From Franconibacter helveticus LMG 23732 (GTDB lineage: Bacteria > Pseudomonadota > Gammaproteobacteria > Enterobacterales > Enterobacteriaceae), in assembly GCF_000463115.2 (NCBI RefSeq), contig NZ_AWFX01000049.1, positions 381,719 to 445,718 of the forward strand: 64,000 bases of DNA. Direction: 5' to 3'. Below are positions 46,965 to 55,635 of this stretch, one piece after another (position 1 is the stretch's first letter; every line of letters starts with the position of its first letter). The notes beneath the pieces are model-generated. The model searched no databases and had not been told where the DNA came from. It was given only the letters and a program-made list of their open reading frames with translations. A program made the translations under genes and the position numbers.

Positions 46965-47072
46965 TACTTAGCTATGGCTAACTCGTTAATTTTTTGTACT
47001 GGCGAAGGTGTGGTTTACAATGGGCGCACCGCGAAAGCGTCCCAACAATGCGCCACTGAATGAGGAAGTAGA

Positions 47073-47546
47073 ATGAGCCGTCGGGCAGGTAAGCACAGCA
47101 GCACAAAAGTGACGCAGCTGGTTAATGTTGAAGAGCATGTCGAAGGCTTTCGCCAGGTGCGCGAAGCCCATCGCCGCGAGCTTATTGATGATTATGTCGA
47201 GCTGATTTCCGATCTCATTCGTGAAGTGGGTGAAGCGCGGCAAGTGGATATGGCGGCAAGACTTGGCGTCTCGCAGCCGACCGTGGCGAAAATGCTTAAG
47301 CGTCTTGCCTCCGTGGGGCTTATCGAACAGATCCCCTGGCGCGGCGTGTTTTTAACGGCGGAAGGCGAAAAGCTGGCGCAACAGAGCCGCGAACGGCACC
47401 AGATAGTGGAGAATTTCCTGCTGGCGCTCGGGGTTAACCCCGACACCGCCCGCCGTGATGCCGAAGGCATGGAGCATCATGTAAGTGAAGAGACGCTGGA
47501 GATCTTCCGCCATTTCAGCGAACAACGCGGGTTCGGCCACGAATGA
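47073..47546 (+). CDS. mntR: Manganese-responsive regulator MntR
   Basis: MntR is a DtxR-family Mn2+-dependent regulator that represses mntH and mntS and activates mntP in E. coli. The 157-residue protein has an N-terminal tail, a winged helix (about 37-100: [31 protein letters not shown]) and a dimerisation/metal domain with [14 protein letters not shown] and [15 protein letters not shown], whose His and Glu residues ligate manganese. The C terminus overlaps ybiR by 4 bases, so the two are cotranscribed. Confidence 0.96.
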   Translation: MSRRAGKHSSTKVTQLVNVEEHVEGFRQVREAHRRELIDDYVELISDLIREVGEARQVDMAARLGVSQPTVAKMLKRLASVGLIEQIPWRGVFLTAEGEKLAQQSRERHQIVENFLLALGVNPDTARRDAEGMEHHVSEETLEIFRHFSEQRGFGHE

Positions 47547-48658
47547 TCAAAACCCTGGCGCGGCCTTTTCTTCACGATCGTTTCTTGCAGCTGTTGTTGA
47601 TTGTTGGCGTCGCGTTGCTCTTCGCCACGCCCTTCGCCCCGGAGAAATGGGCCGCCGCTATCGACTGGCACACCATCCTGACGCTGGCGGGGCTGATGAT
47701 GCTCACCAAAGGCGTTGAGCTGAGCGGCTATTTTGACGTGCTGGGTCGCCGTATGGTCCGGCGTTTCGCCAGCGAAAGAGCGCTGGCGCTGTTCCTTATC
47801 TGCGCCGCCGCGCTGCTATCTACTTTTCTGACGAATGATGTGGCGCTCTTCATTATTGTGCCGCTGACGCTCACCTTAAAGAAGCTGTGTAATATCCCGG
47901 TTAACCGGCTGATTATTTTCGAAGCGCTGGCCGTTAATGCCGGCTCGCTGCTCACGCCGATAGGCAACCCGCAAAACATTCTGCTGTGGGGCCGCTCCGG
48001 GCAATCTTTCGGCGCCTTCGTCTGGCAGATGGCGCCGCTGGCGCTGGCGCTGGTGGCAAGCCTGCTTCTTCTCTGCTGGTTCTGTTTCCCGGCGAAAAAG
48101 CTCGACTACCAGGCAAGCGAGAAAAGCCCTGCCTGGAAACCGCGTCTGGTCTGGGGCTGCCTTGCGTTTTACATTGTTTTTCTGGTCGCGCTCGAACTCA
48201 AGCTTGAACTATGGGGCGTGCTGCTGGTCGCGGCGGGTTTTGCGCTGCTGGCGCGCCGGGTGTTGGTCAGCATCGACTGGAGCCTGCTGCTGGTGTTTAT
48301 GGTGATGTTTATCGATGTGCACCTGCTCACCCAGCTTCCGCTGCTACAGGGAATGCAGCATGTTGCGAAGCTCTCCCACGGCGAACTGTATCTGCTCGGC
48401 ATCGGGCTTTCACAGGTTATCAGCAACGTGCCGGGAACCATTCTTCTGCTGAATTATGTGCCGCCCTCCACGCTGCTTGCCTGGGCGGTGAATATCGGCG
48501 GCTTTGGCCTGCTGCCCGGTTCGCTCGCCAATATTATCGCGCTGCGTATGGCCAACAATCGTCGCATCTGGTGGCGCTTTCATCTTTTCTCTCTGCCGCT
48601 GCTTATCTGGTCGGCGCTGGTGGGGTACGGGCTGCTCTCTCTGCTTTTTCTCAGATAG
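47543..48658 (+). CDS. ybiR: Anion permease family protein YbiR
   Basis: YbiR is an inner membrane transporter of the ArsB/NhaD ion-transporter superfamily with about ten to eleven helices in 371 residues (372 in E. coli). [18 protein letters not shown] and [18 protein letters not shown] are the paired re-entrant-type motifs of the family, and the second repeat contains [18 protein letters not shown]. Its substrate is not known; cotranscription with mntR hints at metal or ion homeostasis, which is only inference. Here ybiR is the last core gene before a 9 kb accessory block. Confidence 0.92.
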   Translation: MIKTLARPFLHDRFLQLLLIVGVALLFATPFAPEKWAAAIDWHTILTLAGLMMLTKGVELSGYFDVLGRRMVRRFASERALALFLICAAALLSTFLTNDVALFIIVPLTLTLKKLCNIPVNRLIIFEALAVNAGSLLTPIGNPQNILLWGRSGQSFGAFVWQMAPLALALVASLLLLCWFCFPAKKLDYQASEKSPAWKPRLVWGCLAFYIVFLVALELKLELWGVLLVAAGFALLARRVLVSIDWSLLLVFMVMFIDVHLLTQLPLLQGMQHVAKLSHGELYLLGIGLSQVISNVPGTILLLNYVPPSTLLAWAVNIGGFGLLPGSLANIIALRMANNRRIWWRFHLFSLPLLIWSALVGYGLLSLLFLR

Positions 48659-48759
48659 TGCTTATTTGTCAGTTTTTCCTGGCAAATGTATAGCTACGTC
48701 CTACGTTTAGTTAACAACGCTTTTGTGACGTAGTTAACTGACAGGACTGTTGCTGGCAT

Positions 48760-49908
48760 ATGGCAGAGAACAACAAAAAGCCTGACGATGAATCTCGCCA
48801 GGATGAAGAGAAAAAAGAGAATAAAGAGAACAAGCAGGGCGACGAGAAAAACAGCGGCGATAACGGGCGCAAGCGCCCCGGCAAAAAGCCGTTAATCATT
48901 CTCGGCATTGTCGTTGTCGTGATGGTTATCGTGGCGCTGGTCTGGTGGATTATGACCCGGAACGAAGAAACCACCGACGATGCCTTTACCGAAGGCGATG
49001 CCGTTACCGTCGCGCCGAAAGTGGCGGGTTACGTAACGGATCTGCGGGTAAAAGATAACCAGCTGGTGAAAAAAGGCGACCTGCTGGTGGTTATTGACCC
49101 GCGCGACGCGCAGGCGCAGCGCGACCAGGCGCAGGCGCAGGTGGGGCTCGCGGAATCTCAGTTGCACCAGGCTCAGGCGCAACTTGCGCTCGCAAAAGTG
49201 CAATATCCCGCCCAGCGTGACCAGGCGCAGGCGCAGGTGCTGAAAGCCGAAGCGGATCTCGCCAACGCCCGGGCCGAATATAAACGCCAGCGCGGCGTAG
49301 ACCCGCGCGCCACCTCGCAGCAAAATATCGATACCGCCAGCGCTCAGTTGCGCAGCGCCGAAGCGGGTCTTGCCAATGCGAAAGCCCAGCTGGAAGTGGC
49401 AGAGCAGGTCAAACTGCAAATCCGTCAGCAGGAAACCAACGTCGAAGCGCGCCAGCGTCAGGTGGAGCAGGCCCGCGCCCAGTTGCAGACGGCGGAACTT
49501 AACCTTTCTTATACCGAGGTGCGCGCCCCGTTCGACGGCTACGTCACCAAACGTAACGTGCAGCTCGGCACGCTGGTGCAGGCGGGCAGCTCGCTCTTTT
49601 CCGTGGTTTCTCCCAACATCTGGGTGGTGGCGAACTTCAAAGAGTCGCAGCTTGAGCGCATGCGTCCTGGCAACAAAGTGACGCTTTCGGTAGACGCCTT
49701 CCCGGATATGGAGCTGGAAGGGCATGTCGACAGCATCCAGCAGGGTAGCGGCTCGCGCTTCTCCGCTTTCCCGGCGGAAAACGCCACCGGCAACTTTGTA
49801 AAAATCGTTCAGCGCGTGCCGGTGAAAATCGTTATTGATAAAGGGCTCCGCGCCGACCAGCCGCTGCCGCTCGGGCTTTCCGTGGAACCTAAGGTGACGG
49901 TGGAATGA
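48760..49908 (+). CDS. EmrA-like membrane fusion protein of a tripartite pump
   Basis: This 382-residue HlyD-family adaptor joins an inner membrane exporter to an outer membrane channel. It has an unusually long acidic/lysine-rich cytoplasmic start (residues 1-44), one membrane helix (45-65), a lipoyl half (TDDAFTEGDAVTVAPKVAGYV), a long A/Q/R-rich coiled hairpin (about 110-240), the second lipoyl half (VRAPFDGYVTKRNVQLGTLV) and a beta domain. It overlaps the MFS gene by 4 bases. Resemblance to EmrA/FarA suggests export of hydrophobic antimicrobials or fatty acids; the substrate is unknown. No linked regulator gene is present. Confidence 0.9.
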   Translation: MAENNKKPDDESRQDEEKKENKENKQGDEKNSGDNGRKRPGKKPLIILGIVVVVMVIVALVWWIMTRNEETTDDAFTEGDAVTVAPKVAGYVTDLRVKDNQLVKKGDLLVVIDPRDAQAQRDQAQAQVGLAESQLHQAQAQLALAKVQYPAQRDQAQAQVLKAEADLANARAEYKRQRGVDPRATSQQNIDTASAQLRSAEAGLANAKAQLEVAEQVKLQIRQQETNVEARQRQVEQARAQLQTAELNLSYTEVRAPFDGYVTKRNVQLGTLVQAGSSLFSVVSPNIWVVANFKESQLERMRPGNKVTLSVDAFPDMELEGHVDSIQQGSGSRFSAFPAENATGNFVKIVQRVPVKIVIDKGLRADQPLPLGLSVEPKVTVE

Positions 49909-51476
49909 GCGAGCACGGCCACGAGAACTGGAAACCCGCCAGCAACCCGTGGGCGGTGGCGATAGTCGTTACCCTCGCGGTGTTTATGGAAATTCTCGAC
50001 ACCACCATCGTAAACGTGGCGCTGCCGCATGTGGCGGGTTCGCTCTCTTCAAGCTACGACGAATCCACCTGGGTGCTGACCAGTTATCTGGTGGCGAACG
50101 GCATCGTGCTGCCCATTTCCGCCTTTTTAAGCCGTCTGTTCGGGCGCAAGCAGTTTTTCCTGATCTGCATTGTGATGTTCACCGTCTGCTCGTTCCTGTG
50201 CGGCATCGCGACCGAACTGTGGGAAATCATTCTGTTTCGTATTTTGCAGGGATTTTTCGGCGGCGGCTTGCAACCTACTCAGCAATCGGTGCTGCTCGAC
50301 TATTTCAAACCTGAAGACAGGGGCAAGGCGTTCGGTCTTTCTTCCATTGCGATTATCGTCGCCCCGGTGCTGGGGCCAACGCTTGGCGGCTGGATAACCG
50401 ATAACTACTCCTGGCGCTGGGTTTTCTTCATTAATATTCCGGTCGGCATTATTACGGTGCTGGCGATTTATCAGCTGCTGGAAGACCCGCCCTGGGAGCG
50501 CAAATCGCAAGAGAAGCTCACCGTTGACTGGACCGGCATCGGGCTTATCGCTCTGGGGCTCGGCTGCTTGCAGGTAATGCTGGATCGCGGCGAAGACGAA
50601 GACTGGTTCCTGTCGAACTTCATCCGCACCTTCGCGGTGCTGACGCTTATCGGCATTATCGGCGCTATTTTCTGGCTGGTTTACGCCAAAAAGCCGGTAG
50701 TGGATTTGCGCTGCATGAAGGATAAAAACTTTGCCGTCTCCAGCCTGCTGATGGCAGGCATGGCGATGATCCTTTACGGCAGCTCGGTGGTCATCCCGCA
50801 GCTTGCCCAGCAGGATTTAGGCTATACCGCCACCTGGTCGGGGATGGTGCTGTCGCCGGGCGCGGTGCTGATTGTGCTCACTATTCCCATCGTGCTTAAG
50901 CTCATGCCGATTGTGCAGACGAGGTACATTATCGCCTTCGGCTTCGCCTGCCTGGCGGCGTCGTTTTTCTGGTCGCGCACCCTGACGGCGGATATTGATT
51001 TTGAGACGCTGGTGCTGTTCAGAAGCGCCCAGTCCATAGGGCTTGGCTTCCTGTTTGTGCCACTGACCACTATTGCGTTTATTACCATTCCCCGGCAGTT
51101 AAATGCCGATTCCGCCGCGCTCTTTACCATGTTTCGAAACGTCGCAGGATCTGTCGGTATTTCGCTCTCGACGGCGGCGATAACGGAACGTTCGCAGGCG
51201 CACAGCGCTTATCTTAGCGCTCACGCTTCGCCCTTTAACGAGCAGTTCCAGCAGGCGATACGCCATTCAGCGCAGGCGATACGCGATTTCACCAGCCTTG
51301 CCGGCGACCCGCTGGGGATAGCGACCGGGAAAATGTATAAGACGATGATCGCCCAGTCGCGCATTCTCGCCTATATCGACGTTTTCACCCTTTTAAGCGT
51401 TGTGGCGCTGTTGTTGATTCCTTTTTGTTTATTGCTTTCGCCCATCAAAAGCGAAGGCTCCGCAGGAGCACATTAA
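49905..51476 (+). CDS. EmrB-like MFS exporter (DHA2 family, 14 TM)
   Basis: The 523-residue protein is a proton-driven exporter of the DHA2 family with 14 predicted helices. Motif C is present as the glycine-rich VAPVLGPTLGGWI (about residues 148-160). The opening FMEILDTTIVNVALPHVAGSL and LSRLFGRKQFFL (motif A region) are typical of EmrB. It starts within the end of the adaptor gene and is followed one base later by the NodT gene, so the three form one transcript encoding a complete tripartite pump. Confidence 0.93.
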   Translation: MSEHGHENWKPASNPWAVAIVVTLAVFMEILDTTIVNVALPHVAGSLSSSYDESTWVLTSYLVANGIVLPISAFLSRLFGRKQFFLICIVMFTVCSFLCGIATELWEIILFRILQGFFGGGLQPTQQSVLLDYFKPEDRGKAFGLSSIAIIVAPVLGPTLGGWITDNYSWRWVFFINIPVGIITVLAIYQLLEDPPWERKSQEKLTVDWTGIGLIALGLGCLQVMLDRGEDEDWFLSNFIRTFAVLTLIGIIGAIFWLVYAKKPVVDLRCMKDKNFAVSSLLMAGMAMILYGSSVVIPQLAQQDLGYTATWSGMVLSPGAVLIVLTIPIVLKLMPIVQTRYIIAFGFACLAASFFWSRTLTADIDFETLVLFRSAQSIGLGFLFVPLTTIAFITIPRQLNADSAALFTMFRNVAGSVGISLSTAAITERSQAHSAYLSAHASPFNEQFQQAIRHSAQAIRDFTSLAGDPLGIATGKMYKTMIAQSRILAYIDVFTLLSVVALLLIPFCLLLSPIKSEGSAGAH

Positions 51477-51477
51477 G

Positions 51478-53019
51478 ATGTCCAGGAGAGCGATTTTTCG
51501 ACCCGCAGTCACTGCGCTTGCCTTGCTGGCGGCAGGCTGCGCCGTGGGGCCCGATTATCAGCGCGCGAAGCCTGTCACCCCCGGCGCATTTGGCGAAACC
51601 GCCCGGCAGAACGACGCGGGCGTGGCATCCAGAGCGCGCGCCACGGCGCCGGACCCGCGCTGGTGGCGCTCATTCAACTCGCCGCAGCTCGACAGCCTGA
51701 TTGAGCGCGCCATTGCAGGCAATCTTTCGCTACAGCAAACGGTGTTGCGCATTGCCGGGGCGCGTGAGCAAATCACCCAGGCGGGCGGGGCGTTTTTTCC
51801 GGCGGTTAACGGCAACCTCAGCGCCACGCGCCAGCAGCTGGGGCTGAAGGGCGAGCTTAAATCCCATGACGTATATGGACAGCTGGACGATGTTGACCCG
51901 CAAATCAGCAGCGCGCTGGGGCCGCTGACCCAGCCCATCAACCTTTACCAGGGAAGCTTCGACGCCCAGTGGGAAATTGATCTCTGGGGCCGGGTACGGC
52001 GCCAGGTGGAAGCGGCGCAGGCGCAGCAGCAGGCGGCTATCGAGCAGCGCAACGACGCGCTGGTCTCGCTGGAGGCGGAAGTGGCCCGCGCCTGGCTGCA
52101 ACTGCGCGGCGCGCAAAGCGTTATTACTACGCTAAACCAGCAGATAGCCTCGGCGCAGCAAACGCTGGAGCTGACCGAAAGCCGCCAGCGCGGCGGCCTT
52201 TCTCCACAGCTGGATGTGGAAAACGCCCGCGCCCAGCTTGGCAATTTGCAGGCGCAACTGCCTCAGTATCAGGCGCAGGCGCGCCAGGCGATGAACGGGC
52301 TGGCGGTACTGCTTGGCAAGCCGCCAGGCGCGCTCGACAGCGAATTGCAAAACGCGCAGCCGCTGCCCAAACTGCCGGATATCATTCCGGTCGGCGTGCC
52401 TTCCACGCTCGCCCGCCGCCGTCCCGACGTGCGCGAAGCGGAGGCAAACCTGCATGCCGCCACCGCGCAGATTGGCGTTTCGGTAGCGCAGCTATTCCCG
52501 AGCCTGTCGCTGACCGGCCAGTTCGGCTTGCGCAACAGCGAAGCGGATTACCTCACCGACTGGAGCAGCCACTTCTACAGCTTTGGCCCGCAACTCTCCA
52601 TTCCGATTTTCCAGGGCGGACGGCTGGTCTCCAGCGTCAAGGTCGCCCGCGCTGAGCAGGGCGCCGCCGTGTTGCAGTATCGCCAGACGGTGCTGACCGC
52701 GCTCTCCGATGTGGAAAACGCGCTGGTGAGCTACCGCACCGATCAGCAGCGTGAAGCGGGGCTGAACAACACTATCCAGGCGTTGCAAACGGCGTTTGAT
52801 CTTGCCAATGACAGCTACCGCAAAGGGATTGCCACCTTCCTGGATGTGCTTGACGCGCAGCGCCAGCTGGCGCAAGCCGAAGAGCAGCGCGCGCAGGCGC
52901 GGGTGCAGAGCAGCCTTGATCTGGTGGCGCTTTACAAGGCGCTCGGCGGCGGCTGGGAGCCTTACCAGAATGTCCGGCTGCCGGATTACAGCGTTTTCGG
53001 CGACGCCCCGCGCGGATAA
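51478..53019 (+). CDS. NodT-family outer membrane lipoprotein channel
   Basis: This 513-residue protein is the outer membrane factor of the pump. The signal peptide ends in a lipobox (LLAAGC, lipidated Cys about residue 21), followed by AVGPDYQ, typical of OprM/NodT proteins. Two TolC-like repeats follow: the first with WWRSFNSPQLDSLIERAI and ARRRPDVREAEANLHAATAQIGVSVAQLFPSLSLTGQFG in the middle, the second with YRKGIATFLDVLDAQRQLAQAE. Having its own channel makes the pump independent of TolC. A strong terminator follows. Confidence 0.93.
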   Translation: MSRRAIFRPAVTALALLAAGCAVGPDYQRAKPVTPGAFGETARQNDAGVASRARATAPDPRWWRSFNSPQLDSLIERAIAGNLSLQQTVLRIAGAREQITQAGGAFFPAVNGNLSATRQQLGLKGELKSHDVYGQLDDVDPQISSALGPLTQPINLYQGSFDAQWEIDLWGRVRRQVEAAQAQQQAAIEQRNDALVSLEAEVARAWLQLRGAQSVITTLNQQIASAQQTLELTESRQRGGLSPQLDVENARAQLGNLQAQLPQYQAQARQAMNGLAVLLGKPPGALDSELQNAQPLPKLPDIIPVGVPSTLARRRPDVREAEANLHAATAQIGVSVAQLFPSLSLTGQFGLRNSEADYLTDWSSHFYSFGPQLSIPIFQGGRLVSSVKVARAEQGAAVLQYRQTVLTALSDVENALVSYRTDQQREAGLNNTIQALQTAFDLANDSYRKGIATFLDVLDAQRQLAQAEEQRAQARVQSSLDLVALYKALGGGWEPYQNVRLPDYSVFGDAPRG

Positions 53020-53040
53020 TCTGCTAACGGCGACGACTCT

Positions 53041-53067
53041 GGCCGGATACGCGCAGCGAATCCGGCC
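53041..53067 (+). terminator. Terminator of the tripartite pump operon
   Basis: GGCCGGAT (53041-53048) and ATCCGGCC (53060-53067) are perfect 8-base arms with an 11-base loop, followed by TTTTTA. It lies 21 bases after the NodT stop and separates the pump operon from the effector-immunity pair. Confidence 0.9.
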
Positions 53068-53182
53068 TTTTTACTGGGCGCGAAAATAATATTTTGACCG
53101 GACAAATTTAAGCATTTTTTACCCCACATAAGTTAATGACTGGCGGAATAATTCCGCTTTTACTTACTTAAGGGAACTAAGA

Positions 53183-53551
53183 ATGCGTTGGAATAAAGAT
53201 GTTGCTGTTTCGTATCTCCGTTCGCACGCTCTGGGGCACTCTCATAGTGAATGTGCTAAGTTTACCCGCCTGGCCATTCTGGCTGGAGGTGTAAAGGTGC
53301 CTCAGACAGATTATGCAAAAGATTATGGGGCGGAATTATTACGTGCTGGATTCCGCGAGCTGCCGCCCGGTTCAACTTTAATAGCTGGCGATGTGGCTGT
53401 GATACAGCCGTACCCCGGTGGAAATGGCATAGGTCACATGACTATGTATGACGGCAGGCAGTGGATTTCTGACTTTGTTCAAAAAAGCATGTATCCAGGG
53501 CCGGGCTACCGCAAAATGCAACCATCCTTTAAAATTTACAGGATGCATTGA
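53183..53551 (+). CDS. Probable type VI amidase effector (CHAP/NlpC-P60 fold, BPSL0067-like)
   Basis: This small protein of 122 residues resembles the BPSL0067-like peptidoglycan amidases exported by type VI secretion (Tae-type). It has no signal peptide, as expected for a T6SS-delivered toxin. The likely catalytic cysteine is Cys24 in HSECAKFTRLAI, with His85 in GIGHMTMYDGRQW and a polar third residue near Asp97 (WISDF). The core RAGFRELPPGSTLIAGDVAVIQPYPGG and the ending PGPGYRKMQPSFKIYR are as I recall them from the family. The stop overlaps the start of a lipoprotein gene (TGATG), the usual effector-immunity layout. The sequence is visibly AT-richer than its neighbours. No other T6SS gene is in the window. 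Family assignment is from memory of motifs. Confidence 0.72.
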   Translation: MRWNKDVAVSYLRSHALGHSHSECAKFTRLAILAGGVKVPQTDYAKDYGAELLRAGFRELPPGSTLIAGDVAVIQPYPGGNGIGHMTMYDGRQWISDFVQKSMYPGPGYRKMQPSFKIYRMH

Positions 53552-54057
53552 TGAAAAGGATATTTTTATCAGTCGTTATGTTGCTGGCGGGATGTAATTC
53601 TGCTGCTAATCAAGATCAGAGTGCGCAAGAGGCCACCGAATCATTTTATAAATCCTATCTTTGCGCATTCGGCAGCGATGAAGCCAGGCCTTATCCTGCC
53701 GACGAACTGCGTAAATATGTTTCTGCTGATACTATTGCGCGCATTGGCGCCATTCAGGAAATCTCTGAACAAGAGTTAATAGAGTCTGACTATTTTACCT
53801 ATACCCAGGATTACTCTCGCGAATGGTTACCTGCGTTGCGGGTGGAAAACGCAAGGCCATTTTTAAACGGTGAAGTAGTCCAGGTAATTGAGGGGGCGGG
53901 TGACGGGAGAAGCATACACCTTGAAGTATTTCTTCGTCGTGAAGATGGTGCATGGAAAATCTACCGCGTTCGAGACATAACGAACAATCACGAGCACCCC
54001 ATATTCAATGCCGGAGCAATTACCCAGGCAAGAGTTGCAGCACAAAGTGGGCTTTAA
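53551..54057 (+). CDS. Probable immunity lipoprotein for the amidase effector
   Basis: The 168-residue product has a lipoprotein signal peptide with lipobox LLAGC (Cys15), then a globular periplasmic domain. The pattern ESFYKSYLCAF, VSADTIARIGAIQEISEQELIESDYFTYTQDY, and HLEVFLRREDGAWKIYRVRDI resembles DUF3828-type lipoproteins seen beside amidase effectors. Placement in the periplasm is where an antidote to a cell-wall amidase is needed. The ATG at 53551 overlaps the effector stop; AGGA is 7 bases upstream. Codon use is AT-richer than in flanking operons. An immunity role is inferred from position, localisation and family. Confidence 0.68.
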   Translation: MKRIFLSVVMLLAGCNSAANQDQSAQEATESFYKSYLCAFGSDEARPYPADELRKYVSADTIARIGAIQEISEQELIESDYFTYTQDYSREWLPALRVENARPFLNGEVVQVIEGAGDGRSIHLEVFLRREDGAWKIYRVRDITNNHEHPIFNAGAITQARVAAQSGL

Positions 54058-54074
54058 ACATTAAACTTTCAATA

Positions 54075-54096
54075 AGCCTCGACGCCTGTCGGGGCT
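54075..54096 (+). terminator. Terminator of the effector-immunity pair
   Basis: AGCCTCGA and TCGGGGCT pair with one G-T wobble around a 6-base loop, followed by TTTTTATTT. It lies 17 bases after the immunity stop. Confidence 0.85.
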
Positions 54097-54158
54097 TTTT
54101 ATTTCCATCAACCTCACAAAAAACGTACCTCCCCTTTGATCGAATTTTCATCTTCACC

Positions 54159-54197
54159 TATATGACTAGTCATGAAATTTAAATGACTAGTCATATA
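54159..54197. promoter_or_regulatory. Tandem GntR-type operators before the beta-glucoside locus
   Basis: The 12-bp perfect palindrome ATGACTAGTCAT occurs twice, at 54162-54173 and 54183-54194. The centres are 21 bp apart, two helical turns. Flanking TAT/ATA makes the whole 39-bp block an inverted repeat with 15-base arms (54159-54173 and 54183-54197). It ends 10 bases before the GH1 start codon, next to the ribosome site. The GntR-family gene at the end of the operon is the likely ligand-controlled binder. Confidence 0.85.
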
Positions 54198-54207
54198 CGG
54201 AGAGAGC

Positions 54208-55584
54208 ATGAACAATTCGCTGCCAGCCAACTTTTTATGGGGCAACTCGGTGTCCAGCATGCAGACGGAAGGGGCATGGAATGAGGGCGGAAAGGGCATG
54301 TCGGTCTACGACATTCGCGAAGCCGGGGAGAACGTCTCCGACTGGAAAGTGGCGACCGACTCCTACCACCGCTACCGGGAAGATTTCGACCTGATGCAGG
54401 ATCTGGGCATGAACTGCTACCGCTTCCAGATCTCCTGGAGCCGCGTTTGCCCGCTGGGTGACGGCGAGTTCAACGACGAAGGTATCGCCTTTTACGACCG
54501 CTTTATTGACGATCTCATCGCCCGCGGTATCGAGCCGATGGTCTGCCTCTATCACTTTGATATGCCGCTGGCGCTGGCGCAGGAATACAACGGCTTCAAC
54601 GATCGCCGCGTGGTGGAGGCGTTTATCCGCTACGGCAAAAAGATGATCGACTGCTATGGCGACAGGGTGAAGTACTGGCTGACCTTTAACGAGCAGAACA
54701 TTTTCCACATGCCGGAAGCCTTTCGCATTTCCGGTTACCTGAAAGGCGAGCAAACCCTGCGCGAGCTGTATGAGCTACAGCACCATGCGATGGTGGCGCA
54801 CATGACGCTGACCGAATATCTACACCAGACGAAACCGGGGAAGCTGATGGGCGGCATGCTGGCGCACCAGCTGATTTACCCGGCCACCTGTAAACCACGC
54901 GATATCTTCTGCGCCCAGCAGTACGACGAATTCCTCAACCAGAACCTGCTGCGCGTCTTCGCAGGCCAGGGTTACAGCCCGGCGGTGATGGCGGTGGTGG
55001 AGCAGCAGGGCTTCGGTGATATCTACCGCGCAGACGATCTCGCGCTGTTCGCGCGCACGAAGAACGATTTTATGGCCTTCAGCTACTACGCCAGTAAAAC
55101 GCTGGACAGTGATGCCATCCCGCAAGGCACGCCGGTGAACTATTACCTGCTGCACGGCGAAAAGAACAACCCGTACCTGAAGGCCACCGAGTGGAACTGG
55201 CAGATCGACCCGCTGGGCTTTCGCACTATCATCACCCGCTATGCCAACGACTGGCGGATGCCGGTCTTCCCGATCGAAAACGGGATTGGCGTGATTGAGT
55301 CCTGGGATGGCGTGAATCCGATTGAGGACACCTACCGCATCGACTATCACCGGGCGCATATCCAGGCGATGAAAGACGCAATGTTCGAGGATGGCGCAGA
55401 GGTTATTGGCTATCTCGGCTGGGGCTTAATCGACATTCTCAGCTCGCAGGGCGACATGCGTAAGCGCTACGGCGTGGTCTACGTCAACCGTGAAAATCAC
55501 GATCTCAAAGACCTGAAGCGCGTGCCGAAGAAAAGCTACGCGTGGTTAAAACAGGTTATCCATACCAACGGACGCGAGATGTAA
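54208..55584 (+). CDS. 6-phospho-beta-glucosidase, GH1
   Basis: This 458-residue family GH1 enzyme cleaves 6-phospho-beta-glucosides produced by PTS uptake. The acid/base is Glu162 (LTFNEQN) and the nucleophile Glu357 (FPIENG, where many relatives read TENG). The N-terminal NFLWGNSVSSMQTEGAWNEGGKGMSVYD and the R-Y-G motif (MRKRYGVVYV) near the end, which contacts the sugar phosphate, are family features. It starts the GH1-EIIC-GntR operon, 51 bases before the EIIC gene. The exact beta-glucoside is unknown. Confidence 0.92.
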   Translation: MNNSLPANFLWGNSVSSMQTEGAWNEGGKGMSVYDIREAGENVSDWKVATDSYHRYREDFDLMQDLGMNCYRFQISWSRVCPLGDGEFNDEGIAFYDRFIDDLIARGIEPMVCLYHFDMPLALAQEYNGFNDRRVVEAFIRYGKKMIDCYGDRVKYWLTFNEQNIFHMPEAFRISGYLKGEQTLRELYELQHHAMVAHMTLTEYLHQTKPGKLMGGMLAHQLIYPATCKPRDIFCAQQYDEFLNQNLLRVFAGQGYSPAVMAVVEQQGFGDIYRADDLALFARTKNDFMAFSYYASKTLDSDAIPQGTPVNYYLLHGEKNNPYLKATEWNWQIDPLGFRTIITRYANDWRMPVFPIENGIGVIESWDGVNPIEDTYRIDYHRAHIQAMKDAMFEDGAEVIGYLGWGLIDILSSQGDMRKRYGVVYVNRENHDLKDLKRVPKKSYAWLKQVIHTNGREM

Positions 55585-55635
55585 GCCGTACGCTGCCGGG
55601 CCGTTTTTGTGACTGATTAATGGGAAATATCCGCT

